Source of the DNA: Serilophus lunatus
Taxonomy: Eukaryota; Chordata; Aves; Passeriformes; Eurylaimidae
Assembly: GCA_013399895.1 (NCBI GenBank)
Contig: VXBA01006222.1
Span: 62,001 to 126,000, forward strand
Length of the DNA: 64,000 nucleotides
Reading direction: 5' to 3'
The notes beneath the pieces are model-generated. The model worked only from the letters and a program-made list of their open reading frames with translations. It did no database searches and was not told the origin of the DNA. This document shows positions 11,263 through 22,900 of this stretch, one piece after another (position 1 is the stretch's first letter; each line of letters begins with the position of its first letter). The position numbers and the translations under genes are program-made.

Positions 11263-13966
11263 AAAGTGGGTTTGTGTTTGAAACAAATATCTGAAAAGAA
11301 ACTGATACGTGACCTCAAACATGCCCAGACCCCAGTGCAGACCCTGCACACAGCCCAGAGCCTCTGGGACATTTATTCCAGCACTGCCTTCAGAGACTTT
11401 GCAATTGTGAAGCCTTTCCAAGGGCTGCAGTCACTGTTGGACCTGGTTCCCTGTGCCTCAGATTTAAAACATGCACATGAAAACATTCTAACAGAGAAAT
11501 TGGGAAATGAAAAAAAACCCCAGCAGTGGAATCTAAACTATTGACAAAAATCCTTGGTGTCAGAGGAAGGAGTGGAGGGGGAAGTGTGAAGTGCTTTTAA
11601 GAAAAATGCTTTACTGCCAATAGTAGCTTTTCAGAAGATGCCTACGGGTCATGTTCTGTACTGTGCTTGCTAAATCAACTAACATGCAAAAAAATGTAAG
11701 CCATTGATATGCTCACAAGTGAGCCATTAGAGCAAATGCCTTACAAAATAATTCTGAAGCTAATTCCCTTTCCAGGGTAACCCTTCCACGTGTTTCTCTG
11801 CCACCCTCTTGAAACAGAACAGAATATAGCCACATTTCAGCTCGTGTCAGTACCAATCTACCAGCCCTAGAAAACATAACCCTATCTTTCACATCCAGCT
11901 TTTCTGACTTCTTCATCCTTAAAGTACCAAAACTCCCTATTTTCAGCTGAGAACCAAAAGTTTGAAGCTTCACTCCAAGTGGCCCTTCTGCAAGATTCCA
12001 TTTGCAAGCAACACCAGAGCTGGGTCACAAAGCCACCACCATCAGTGGTACAACTCCCTGATTGTCAAGCTGTCTCCAATTGCTGCTTCCCAGCTCCTGC
12101 TCCAAAAATGCAAGTTTTCCTCCAAAGATGCACAGCAGACAAAGTGATGCTCTTTGCTGTGCTGAGCACCCTGGCCAACTTGCCCTTAATTTTACTCCAC
12201 AAGTGTTGGACTCAGCTGTTTACAAAAAAAAGAAAAAATAAAAAAATTTTAAAAACACTCCTACTTTTGACTATCCAACTTAAACCAAAGTGCCTGACAA
12301 AGTGTCTGGTGATGGTCCTCACAGAGCAGAGGATGAGTGGCTGCTGCTTGGCAGCAAGCTGCCCAACTCCCACTCACTCAGCTCTACTTCGAGCTACTTT
12401 TCCAGGCACTGAGCTCTCTCCATATACAGTAATTAGCTTTTAGGCACCCATGTGCTTGCCCCAAACCTAAGCACAATGGAATCCAGTGAGAGTGTTAAAA
12501 AGAAACCAAGCAGGGAGCTGCATTCGAACCGGGAAACTGCCAGGGGCTACAAACTGCAAGATAGGAAAGCATCGAAAGTAACCCAGGAGAAGAAACGAAG
12601 CCCAAGTGTGGCATCAAGATGAGCTGCTCCAGGAGCTGGGATCTGGCAATACATCCACTCACACATCAGAAAGCCCACAATAAAAACATGAAGGCAATTC
12701 CTAGGCACATGTTGGATGGGACACTTGGATGCATAAGCAAAATAACACAAGGATTGAGCAGCATCGCTCACATATCCCCACCCAAAACTCAACAGAGGGA
12801 AATGCTGACAAAGTCACGGGTACCCAGAGATGCTGTTCAAAGGCACATTGAAGGGTGTGGGTCAGTGGCTGCAGCGCAGAGGTTTGTTCCTGGCAGGAGG
12901 GAAAGCCCAACCCTGCACTTCAAACTCACACCATCAGCAAGTTCAGCCACCTTAGACCTCGACTGCCACCCTGCCAGGCAGCTAAGATACACGGGTGCCA
13001 CTGACACCAGTTAGGCTGTTCTGCCAGCAGGAACTGGGTAGAAACATTTCCAAATTATAATCTAATCCTTACAGAGTGTGCAGAAGCAGAGGGATGGGTC
13101 CTGCAGCAGCAGCAAATTTAATGGAGTCCCTTACATTCCCAAACCTCTGAGGAAAAAGTAAGGAGCTCTAAGTCTAGCTGGGACATACCGAAAAAAAGTT
13201 CGAATGCATCAGGAAAAAAACAGCCAAAGTCCACATTGTTGACTTTTGGTATAAATATTCCTATCTGCACCAGTTCCAAGCTTTTTTTAAAATGATCCAG
13301 GTACTCCTGAGCAATCACTCACTAACAAGGGTATTCCTGCCCCAGACACAACAGTTGGGTTTCCTGGTGGCACTGAGCAGTCAGCAACTCTTTAAATGCA
13401 AAAGTGACCCAATCCTTGCACTTCCACAGGCATGTTTTACAGGGAGGAGGCAGAGTACCAGGGGTCATAAAGACTCTGGCTGGCATCAGGCAGCACTTCT
13501 TCTGTTCCATACAATTTATTACTGAAGCAGAGGTGAGCTGTCTCTCACTTGCTGACTTAAATTGTATTTTGGAAGTACTCTGAAGCATCACTGTGTGCTT
13601 TTCCCCCTCCTGGCAAGGATGGGACAGAGAGCTCACCATCACACAGCAGGCACTAACTCAGAAGGCACGTGTAACGTGACAGGGAGCAAACAAACACCTA
13701 TCACACACCGAGGTCCAGCCAGAAAAAGAAGTGAAGCAGCACCTCAGGGCTTGCTTGTTTTACTCGTGTCTTCTCCAGGAGCTGAGGCACCCGCTGGATC
13801 TGGGGAGAGACGCCCCACACGCACCCAACACCAAACCTCCAGAGCTGCCCTGGGACACGGACAGGGGGTGCAGCCTGCAAGTGTGCACTTGTGCTGATGG
13901 GAGTGTCCCAGTGCCACTGACAGCGGCCCAGGAAGTTGCCCAACACCATTTCAGTTGTGGAGCGGC

Positions 13967-13968
<2 letters not shown>

Positions 13969-14005
<37 letters not shown>

Positions 14006-14052
14006 ACACACGGACACACACAGACACACACACACGGACACACAGACACACG
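13969..14052. repeat. Compound (CA)n microsatellite
   Basis: A pure run of 17 CA units (13969-14002) is followed by about 50 bases of interrupted CA with GA and CGGA interruptions (CAGACACA and CGGACACA variants). Its complement is GT-rich and can form Z-DNA-prone alternating purine-pyrimidine. The Thr/His and Cys/Val-rich open frames across it are artefacts of the repeat. Confidence 0.95.
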
Positions 14053-15943
14053 CTCCGGGATGAGGCACTGGCTGCCTCCACCTACTCCCCTCAAAAAAAA
14101 GGTTCCAATCACTGCAGTGACACCCTGCAGATGAGCTCATACACAACACACCCGTTCACCAGGAGGAGAGGGATGGCAAACGCCACGGCAGGAAAACTCA
14201 AGGAGCCGAAAGGAACAAACCAGAAGTTACACCTGTGCTAAAAAGTACTGACCGTGCATCCAAAGTGCTGAAAGCCTTTATTTGTGGAGACTGAAGGCTG
14301 CTTTTCGTTGACCTGCAGTCAGGAAAGGAAAGCTGTGTTCCAAACGGCTCGTTCTGCACCGCAGCAGTGCACCCAGGCCACCCCATTGCAGGGGGGACAC
14401 ATGGCAGCAGTGGCTGTGGACATGCCATGGCTCCTCCCCAAACCCCACACTTTCTGCCACCTCACTGGCTGTAATCCCACTGTGCAGCTTGTTCCGATAA
14501 GATATCACAAACCTGCATATGGAAAAAGTCTTCTGAGGGCTTGGGATATTTCCTCTCACAAACACCAGCTCCTTTTAACCCCAAAAATGAGCAGTCAGGG
14601 AGAAAGGAGAGGAAGATGGCATTGCAACCACAGTGAAACAAACATGAAAACTTCCACTGATCTTATGGGAACTAACACAGGAACTGTGTGGCTTTCTCAC
14701 CAGTTTAAACTACATTCATATACAGCATCTTCGGATACCCAGCTATCTCATTCCCCAAAAGAGTTTGCTTTTGCTCAACGTGCCAGGTTTTCAAGTCTAT
14801 CGTCCTGAGTGGACAGAGCCAGCGGTTAACAAAGATGGTAAAAATCAGCCTGACATGTCCCTAAGCCTCTGTCTTCTTTCCCAGGCAGTACAGCAGGACC
14901 ATTACACATCCCTGTGTCTGCTCCATTACCACTGGACTGGCATGTCCTCACACTGAGACAGTTGCTGGCAATGCTGGTGCCTTCAACCCCAGAGGATACG
15001 GGGAGGGTCCTCAAGCACAAAACCTGCTGGCTGGAGCTGCTGATGCAGCAACTTGGTTGATGTCCCGTTTGGACAAAAAATATCTTACTTCTGGGCTGAA
15101 AAATCCCTGAGGAGCTCCTTCAGCACATCCTCAGTGGCAGCATCCAAAGCAGGTCACAACTTCATCCTCTGTCTAGATGCTGCCAACAAAGACACCAACC
15201 AAGTTTTATTCCAGCAAGGTCCCTGAAAGTGCTCAGGGCTGCACACCTGGATTGATACAGGGTCAGTGACCCCCTTACAGACCCCCAGGGCAGCCAGCAC
15301 AGCACCTCCCTCACAGTGGGCAAGTGTAACCACCTACAGCAGCACTGCTGAGTTTAGGGGTTCGTTCATTTGATAATTAAAAACTGAATAAAATACTAAA
15401 AGCACAGAAAAGTCCTATACTTATTTCAGGCAACTCAAACACGGAAAGCGAGAATTATCATCCCTCTCTTTATTTCTACAAAAGTCAAGTCACACAGCTG
15501 GACACAAGTGAGCCCCCAGCAGAAGCAGAAGTGCTGTGGCAGCACAGGGCTGAGCTCAGAGATAACATTCCCTGGCACTCTGCTAAGTTCTTCAAGCTCT
15601 GTGCTGCATTAATTGCTCCTAGAGAGCTTTCAAGGCAGAGTTGCGTCCAACTACCTTTTGCAGAGCTTGGGAAATGTGAGTTGGCACCTGCCAAGACAGA
15701 AAGACAAAACACCAAACAACCTGCAACAAGCAAACAACCAGTTCAAGTTTTCTGACATGAGATAATGCCAGCTTAATTTTTCTTGCATAGATGTAGCATA
15801 ACACCAGACTTCTAGGTGGAAAAAAAGAGGCTCCAAACCAAGAAACACAAAAGAACTTAAATGATTCACATGTCACTATATTACTACCCAATCACTACTA
15901 AATCTGTCTAAACACCAGTCCACCAATAATAACATTTGGAGAG

Positions 15944-15980
15944 CATATATACATATATATATAAAAGATATATTATACAT
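15944..15980. repeat. AT-alternating low-complexity run
   Basis: ATATATACATATATATATA-type sequence followed by AAAGATATATTATACAT. It is short and imperfect. Confidence 0.8.
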
Positions 15981-16352
15981 AAAGTTAGCTTGGTTTCATA
16001 CATTAGCCACAAAGCTAATCGAGTTACCTTCTCAGCACTGAAGCCCACCATAATTCAGCATTTTAAACTCCACATTTTGCATCCAGCATCCATCCCTAGG
16101 CAGGCACCATGGCAGGAACACGAGTTTACTGAGTCCCCCTCAAAGGCTACCCCTTATTTTCTGGTTTTACTCTTCGTCCTCTTTACTTTTTGTTCGGGCC
16201 TTCTCAGAATCCAACCCTTCACCAACAAAAGCCGGTTTCTGCTCCCACAGATCCCGTGCAACCACGCACGGCGGTGCGCCCGTGCAGGAATGGGGCGGGA
16301 GGGCGGTGGGATGCTGCTGCTCCTCCGCTGCCACCAACTCGCCGCCCAACTT

Positions 16353-16410
16353 CACCAAAAAAACCCCCAAAACAAACAAACAAAAAACCCAACCAACCAA
16401 CCTCACAAAA
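16353..16410. repeat. A/C-rich low-complexity tract at island edge
   Basis: Runs of CAAA, ACCC and CCAA units within the flank of the CpG island. Confidence 0.7.
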
Positions 16411-16928
16411 GAGACTGAAACCTCCGACGGGCCACGTGCAGATCCCAGCCCCACCTCGAGTCGCTTCCCGGATTTTAACCCAAGACGCGGGAACCCCGCA
16501 ACTTCCCCCCTCCCTCCGCCAGCCTCTGCGCACCCGCGGGCTCCTCCCGGCGCTTCGGGGACAGCGGGAGCAGCCCCGGGATAAAGCCACCGGGTCCTCA
16601 TGTAGCCAAAGGGAGCCCCTGGGGGTGTTTATGGGGGTGACCCGGAGGCGAAGGGCTCCCGGGTCCCGGCCACGGGCTGGCCCCGCTCTCCATCACCCCC
16701 GCGGGAGGCGCGGGCTCGCCCTGCCGGGGGCTGGGGGGGATCCCCCGCGGAAATCCCACGGGCGGGCGTTCGAAGCTCCGCGAAACTGCGCCGGGAGGAG
16801 GAGGAGCAGCGGAGGGGGGTGTGGGGCGCGGGTCCGCGGCCGCCGTGGGGAAAGAGGGGGTCCCCACGCACCCCCCTCCCCACGCATCGCCACCGAGAGC
16901 GGATGAAGAGGAAGCGCCGTGTCCGCGC

Positions 16929-17212
16929 NNNNNNNNNNNNNNNNNNNNNNNNNNNNNNNNNNNNNNNNNNNNNNNNNNNNNNNNNNNNNNNNNNNNNNNN
17001 NNNNNNNNNNNNNNNNNNNNNNNNNNNNNNNNNNNNNNNNNNNNNNNNNNNNNNNNNNNNNNNNNNNNNNNNNNNNNNNNNNNNNNNNNNNNNNNNNNNN
17101 NNNNNNNNNNNNNNNNNNNNNNNNNNNNNNNNNNNNNNNNNNNNNNNNNNNNNNNNNNNNNNNNNNNNNNNNNNNNNNNNNNNNNNNNNNNNNNNNNNNN
17201 NNNNNNNNNNNN
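16929..17212. other. Assembly gap (284 N) inside the CpG island
   Basis: Bases 16929-17212 are all N, flanked by very GC-rich sequence (CCGCGC on the left, GGCGGTGCGGG on the right). Extreme GC content is a common cause of such gaps in bird assemblies. The gap may conceal the FOXN2 transcription start or exon 1. The stated size may be an estimate. Confidence 0.99.
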
Positions 17213-17480
17213 GGCGGTGCGGGCTGGGAGCGGCTCCCGGGCTCCGGCATCCCGCCCCGAGCATCCTCGCTGGCTCGCAAAAGTTCCCCTTCCCTCCCCC
17301 CTCCTCTCCGCTCAAAATACAAGATTTCAGACGCAAAGCCTCCTCTTAGTTTCACTTCCCTTCCCTCACCGCCTTTATATTTACCCTTCTTGTCCTCGTA
17401 ACAAAACTGAAGCCGCCGCCGTGTTTGCTCTGCCCTGCGGCGCATTGTCCTCCGCTCGTGCCCTCGGCTTTAAGCTTTCC

Positions 17481-19390
17481 AGGGCAGGAACTTGGCTGTT
17501 TGCTCAGCACAGTCCTGCGTACACTTGCAGTTTCACAGCAGCGTAAAGAGGATCGCGGGAATTCATTCACAGGGAGAAATTTTGGTTTGGACCTGATCTT
17601 CCACTGCAAACAAAGTTTATTCGCTTTTCCGAGGTTTTTTCGCCTTCTGAAGGATAGGACTTGCGCCTGCCTCATGATGACTTGCGGTCACTTTATTCAT
17701 AAGGAACGGTGGGAATGTGTTTAAAAGAAAATCCCCCAGTCCAAGTTAGGAAGAACCAGTTGTCGAGTTTTTTTATTTGAAACAATTTTAGAGAACAACC
17801 TCTTGGGTTTTTTAAGAGTGAGGATGTATTGGGCTCACAGTAACAGGAGGCAGAATATTCTCCCAAAGGCAGAGGATCAAATCCAGTGGCAAGGAGGCTC
17901 CTTCTGTTGCACTATGAAGCATGAACAGCTTCAGAAACAGAGCCAAATCACACAATTTCGATCAGAATAAATTCTTCTCAGCAACTTTTGTTTAGCTCCT
18001 ACCTAATTTCCACTGATTGAATGTGTTATGATTCATTCAACCTTTTCTTTTTCTTTTTCCAGCCTCAGAAGTTAACCGGGGCCTTCCTACCCTCTCGGCG
18101 GCCAACAGAAGTGCACTTATATTAATTATGTATTACTAAAGCCATCTAATGCTGAAAGCACCCTCCATCCCTAAATCATTAAAAATAGACCTAGTACTGC
18201 TGGTATCAGCAACACTTTGCCTATAAGAGGCTCTTTTGCCTAAATTCCTATCCCTCAGAGGGTGCACATCAGCATGCCTCGTCTACCTTCCACACCTCAG
18301 CTGCTTTGGCAGAGGGAGGAGCAGGGCCAAGCAGAGTGTCGTTTGCCTGTTGAGATCAGGGTGTGTTGCTTTGACTTTTGCCCACTTGGGCGGCAACCTG
18401 AAAGAGAGACGTTTGAATCCAGGATCCCTTCGGCTTCAATTTATTGTGTGAAAGGTTTAGCGTGGGCCACTGAAGGTGGTATTTATTCTCAACCCTTGAC
18501 TACATTTACACCTTGGCCTTTAAAGGTTTGGGTTTTTTCCATTTACTGCTTAAAAATGCAATCCCAGTTTAGTAGGAATGCATGCTGTCTCACCCTTTAT
18601 AGTTTAGTGGTAGGAAAAAACCCACCACAGTACCAAACAAGAATTAAAAAGATAAAAGCTCCAAGTGCCCTGAAGTTGCCACCCCCTCACAGAAACAAAA
18701 ATAAAACCTGGCCTTTGAACTGGCATTTTATTTAAACAGAATTGTAGCATAACACTTCAAATGAAATAAAGTGTTTCTACGCCTCCTGAAAAACATTGTC
18801 ACCTTTATCTTCTTCAGCTCTCTCTACTCATCTACATACCCACATTAGGTCTTCTTTGGCTTTAAACTGTACCAGGTTGTTAAAAATCCAGTAATTTTGT
18901 ATCATAAAGACAGTAACCAAGATTTTGGAGTGCCTTCTGCGCATTCTCTTTCCTCCAAGTCCAACTACAGTCACCTTCACTCTTTGGCAGCCTGTGAAGT
19001 CATTGATGGCTGCAGCAGTGCATCTGCAGACAAGGGACAAAAGAAACCCCAGTATAACCCCTAGAGAGGCTTAAACTTTCTACCTTATGTTGTACTCATC
19101 TCCCAGCAATGCATGCACAGCTCATCCATGCACTGTTTGGGGACCTGTAGCCAATCTGGCCCAATTGGGGTGCAGGGCATTTTGAGTGGGCATTGCCAGG
19201 TCAGGTACAGGACAGGCACATGCCACAGACATGTGGTTTGAAATCGCTGGTATTGCAGAGCTGGGGGTCAATCCTAAGGAGTGTTTGCTTTCTCACCGGC
19301 CACAGCCCACAGGAACAACTCAGCACATTCCTGCCCAAATATCATTTGCATCCCAGGTGATGCCTCATTTCCACCCTGTTTTCAGACCAT
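17481..19390. other. Intergenic, no gene recognised
   Basis: AT-rich unique sequence upstream of the CpG island. It contains a pyrimidine run near 18040-18060. I see no exon, RNA gene or repeat family here. Confidence 0.5.
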
Positions 19391-19795
19391 ATCCCAGAAT
19401 TACAGAATTAACAAGGTTGGAAAAGACCATAGCGATCACTGAGTCCAACCTATTACCAACCTATGTCCCAACACCAGCCCATCATCTAGATCATCTAGAT
19501 CATGGTACTAAGCATATCATCCAATCTTTTCTAAAACACATCCAGGGATGGCGATTCCACCACCGCCCTGGGCAGCCCATTCCAGTGGGAAATATCTCTT
19601 TCTGGAAAAAAGCTTTTCCTAATATCCAGTCTAAACTTCCCCTGAAGCAGCTTAAGACTGTGTCCTCTTGTTCTGTCACTGGTAGCCTGAGAGAAGAGAC
19701 TGACACTCACCTGACTACAACCTCCCCTCAGGTACTTGTAGAGAGCAGTAAGGTCTCCAGTCTGTCTCTGCAGCTCATACAGGAGCCAGGACATG
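19391..19795 (-). mobile_element. CR1 LINE fragment, 5'-truncated, minus orientation
   Basis: The plus strand shows the complement of a CR1 3' end: degenerate AGAATTACAGAATTA, then AAGGTTGGAAAAGACCAT, GAGTCCAACC, CCAGGGATGGCGATTCCACC, CTGGGCAGCCCATTCCAGTG, CCTAATATCCAGTCTAAAC and TTGTAGAGAGCAGTAAGGTC in the CR1 order. About 400 bases remain, and the far (5') edge becomes unclear after about 19785. It contains a small internal duplication of CATCTAGAT (about 19483-19501). The long plus-strand open frame across it (19186-19917) is the antisense of this element. No reverse transcriptase is preserved. Confidence 0.9.
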
Positions 19796-19933
19796 GCAGG
19801 GTTCCAGGTTCTCCTGGTCCCCACCAAATACACAGCCAGAGAGAAGGGTACATAGGCAGGGATAGTCATCTGCCACAGACCCTCTGGGTCACTGAGGTAC
19901 GCTCACACTTTTCCTGATGTTTGCTTCCTCTGC

Positions 19934-19960
19934 CTGTACTGACTGTACTGATTGTACTGA
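19934..19960. repeat. 9-base tandem repeat, three units
   Basis: Three adjacent copies of CTGTACTGA (the third begins T). It sits just beyond the 5' edge of the CR1 fragment. Confidence 0.85.
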
Positions 19961-22900
19961 TCACCAACCTCAGCCATCATCAGGATGCCTTATTTAGTGC
20001 CCAGGCAGCTGCCAGATAATCGAGGGCATTGTGTTTGTCTCTGTTCAGTGTCTGCACCAAGGCTGATCCCTGCTTCCTTGCTGTGATCCAGTTTGCCTGC
20101 TAAATCTTGTATACAATTTGTGAGGGCAAAAGGGAGCAGGTGGTGGAGGGCTGAGAGCAATGGCATCAGATGGAGCCAAGGCCACTGGTGCCATCCTGCT
20201 GCGTGCTTGTTCACTCACAAGGAATTGGAGAGCCATGGTGTGGAGGATGCTCTACCAAGCTGCTTCGTGCAGAATCCCTGAAAGCTGCTTGCTCCCAAAT
20301 TTCATATTGAAGGCATTCATTAAACCATTTTTTCCTGCAATGTACTCTGTCCCACAACAGAGGTCTGTGGCTGCCGGCAGTCCAAGCCCACATGCCACCT
20401 TGGTGTCCCTCTTGCTCCATCTCAGTTTTCTCCTGCAGACAGCACAAGCACCAGAGCTATGAGGGAAACCTACAGCAAAACGGCAACCAAGCAAATCAGA
20501 ACTCATCCAACAAATATGACAGGGACATGGTGCTATTTTCCAACACAGACATTTAAAATAGGTGGGACAGACATTAGTCATGGTACTCCCTACTGGTTTC
20601 TGCACAGTTCTCAAGGATTTCCATGCAGCAGTTCCTTCAGGCACCCACCAGGCTGGAGGCGTGGAGAAAATTGACTGCAGAGGTGGAGGCAGGTGCTGAG
20701 GAGGTGGCAGGAGATGCCTTCCATCCTACCCTTGTCACCTTCTGCTTTGAGCCAAGACAGACATAGCAGAGGCTGCTGGTGCCTCCTGGCTTGGCTCCAG
20801 GCTGTCCTTGAATGTACTGCCCACTGAAGGACATGCTGTGCCTGCTTTGCCAGGGCAGCTGTACATCACGGCAGCCCTCCTTCCCTGCTCCTGCATAGTT
20901 TCTGGCAGAGCCTGGCTGTCCTCTCCCTTTCAGGGCACAGCCACAGCTCTGGGTGACCTGCCATCACCACGGGTGGTGAAATGAAAGAAAACAAACAGAA
21001 AAATGTGAAGTGGGTATTCTTCTGCTCTGTATAGAAAATAGGCCCTTCTTCTTGTCCCATGCTGGGGTCAATATTCTCAGAGCTTCTCTCTTATTTCAAT
21101 ACAAGGTGTTAATGGTAAATGGCATTTGTACATGCATCCTGAGAGAAGACTTTCCCTGGGCACAGAGGAGGGTAACTCCAACCTGCTATGTGGGAGCCCA
21201 CTGGGAAGCCAAACCTGTTAAGTGGAGGACAAGCCCATGGGATGCTGACAGCTGCCTCCTCCTAGCAGTTACAATTTGCCTCTTCTGAGAGGAGAGGGCA
21301 CAGTGGGGACCCTCTGAGGGCTGCTTCAGACGGGCATGACCCGTGCCACCCAGTGCCATGAAAGCCAAACTCAACCAACCTGTCATCTAAAGTTCAATGC
21401 ATGTTCAGTGCTCTTAGATTGCACTTAGGAGCATGGAAAGCAGGGAAGGGCAAGAAGAGAACTGCTAAAAAGCAGAGGAGTGAGTGCAGGAGGTTCAGTG
21501 GTGTGGATGTGTGATCTAAGAACCAACGAGCCCCAGTTACTGTGCTGGGATTTTTGCCACGTGTGAATGCTCAGCTGGTCTTCATAGTTTCTCGGCACTT
21601 TGTGTCATGAAACCACAGGCCCTTTGATCCTGGTGGCCTACAACTGGTATATTCCCTTATGGAAAGCTGACATAAGAGTTTGTTAAGATTAATTCATCTA
21701 GGAGTGGTATTGGCTCTTCCGCAGGAGCAAACTAGGCTACGTTACGTCTGTGTCTGTCCAGGGATGCTGTGGCAGAAAAGTTGGCCCAACACTGGTTAGA
21801 CACCTGCTTCTTCTAGCTCTTCTTGTTGCAAGCAGCATTTCCAATTTGCATTGACAGCCTGTTTGAAGTAATAACTTCAAAGGGACTTCCTATTTCTCTA
21901 GGTTGGTGTATCTGCCTACTCAGCTCCCACACCGTAACTTTCTGCTTGTGGTTTCTGCCTGGGAATGTCTCCTGTTTTGCTGTTCTACCACCGATCTAGT
22001 CTAGCATTTGTTCTCTTCCTTCACCCTAGGGAAAGAGAGACTGTGCAGGAACACTATGCAGTGTGTGTTTCATAGCATTTCTTCTTCTGCCATCCTTCTG
22101 CCTGCCACATTTTCTCTCTCTCAACCCTTGCTACTTCCTGAAGTTTTTGTTCTTGTTGTTGTATCTATATACAGACAGGTCCAAAGTCCCTCATTTTAGG
22201 GGCTGAAATGCTCTCTGCTTTCTTCTTTTCCCCTTCACAGCTCCTCCCAGGATTGGGGATCTCTTAACATCTCCTGAGACCCACCCTTCTATGGATATCT
22301 CTGCAGATCTCAGACAAGCGGGTAACTATAAAGGAAGTAGCAGGGGTAATGTTATCTTGCAAAATTAATAATTAGATGATTTCTCAATCATACAACCACT
22401 GATTGGAAAAATGTTCAGTGCTGGTTGCAATATTCCTCCTACACCACTTGTTGCATGTCCAAGAACTGAACTAAATGTGTTGAATTACTACCAAAACACT
22501 AAGACTCTTCAATATTGGATATCCAAAAATGTTTGCAGAGCTAAGAAGTTATCTTTATTAGAAAGAGTTTGAGAATATTGCTACTCTGGGAAACACTTTG
22601 GGTGGGAATATCAATCCTAATTTCACCTGGTTGTTTGGTATAGTTTATGCTAGCTCAGTAAATGATGTAAGCCTAAACCTACGTGAGATTCTACCAAAAC
22701 ATAACAATGAACATTTTCCCAGTTTAGCTGGGTCATTTGAGGGTGGGGAAGGATTTTTTTTCAGACTGCTAAATGATGCAGCTGGAAAACACTCACAACT
22801 AGACCAGGCCGATGCAGCTTCTGCAGAAGAACGTAGTCAAAAATGGACAAATTAACCATAGAGTAAAGCAAATGTGGTCTACCTTTACAACACATTATAT

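Larger units (their letters stand above)
4885..16239 (-). other. FOXN2: FOXN2 5' intron between presumed promoter and first coding exon
   Basis: This is inferred to be intron because the coding exon has an acceptor and the nearest strong CpG island lies upstream at 16.2-17.5 kb. Further non-coding 5' exons could be hidden here and none can be assigned. It contains a candidate poly(A) site at about 6.8 kb, short AC runs (6801-6812, 11248-11262), a large AC microsatellite at 13969-14052, a 15-base tandem duplication at 10004-10033, A-rich runs near 12225-12255, and an AT-alternating run at 15944-15980. No CR1 was recognised in it. Confidence 0.55.
16240..17480 (-). promoter_or_regulatory. FOXN2: CpG island, presumed FOXN2 promoter
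   Basis: The base composition changes abruptly to GC-rich with many CpG dinucleotides from about 16.24 to 17.48 kb, then returns to AT-rich DNA. It is the only strong island in the window and lies 11-12 kb upstream of the FOXN2 first coding exon on the same strand, which is the usual arrangement for a housekeeping-type promoter with a non-coding exon 1. The transcription start and exon 1 cannot be placed because 284 bases in the middle are unknown. Possible minus-strand donors in or beside it are CG|GTGAGG (exon end 17370) and, less good, AAG|GTAACT (exon end 16028). The island could also drive a divergent plus-strand transcript. Open frames across it are by-products of GC richness. Confidence 0.75.

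Noticed and set aside
12500..12560. GGTTCGAATGC on the minus strand, a Box B-like sequence with a T run downstream
   Set aside because: No Box A at proper distance and no tRNA cloverleaf could be drawn. A lone B box is a chance match.
13701..14241. Open frames rich in Thr-His, Val-Cys or His-Arg
   Set aside because: They are translations of the CA microsatellite.
16190..17546. Several long open frames on both strands around 16.2-17.5 kb
   Set aside because: They run through the GC-rich CpG island and the N gap, where stop codons are rare or masked, and they show no domain.
19186..19917. 243-codon plus-strand open frame
   Set aside because: Most of it is the antisense of the CR1 fragment at 19391-19795, so it is not a gene.
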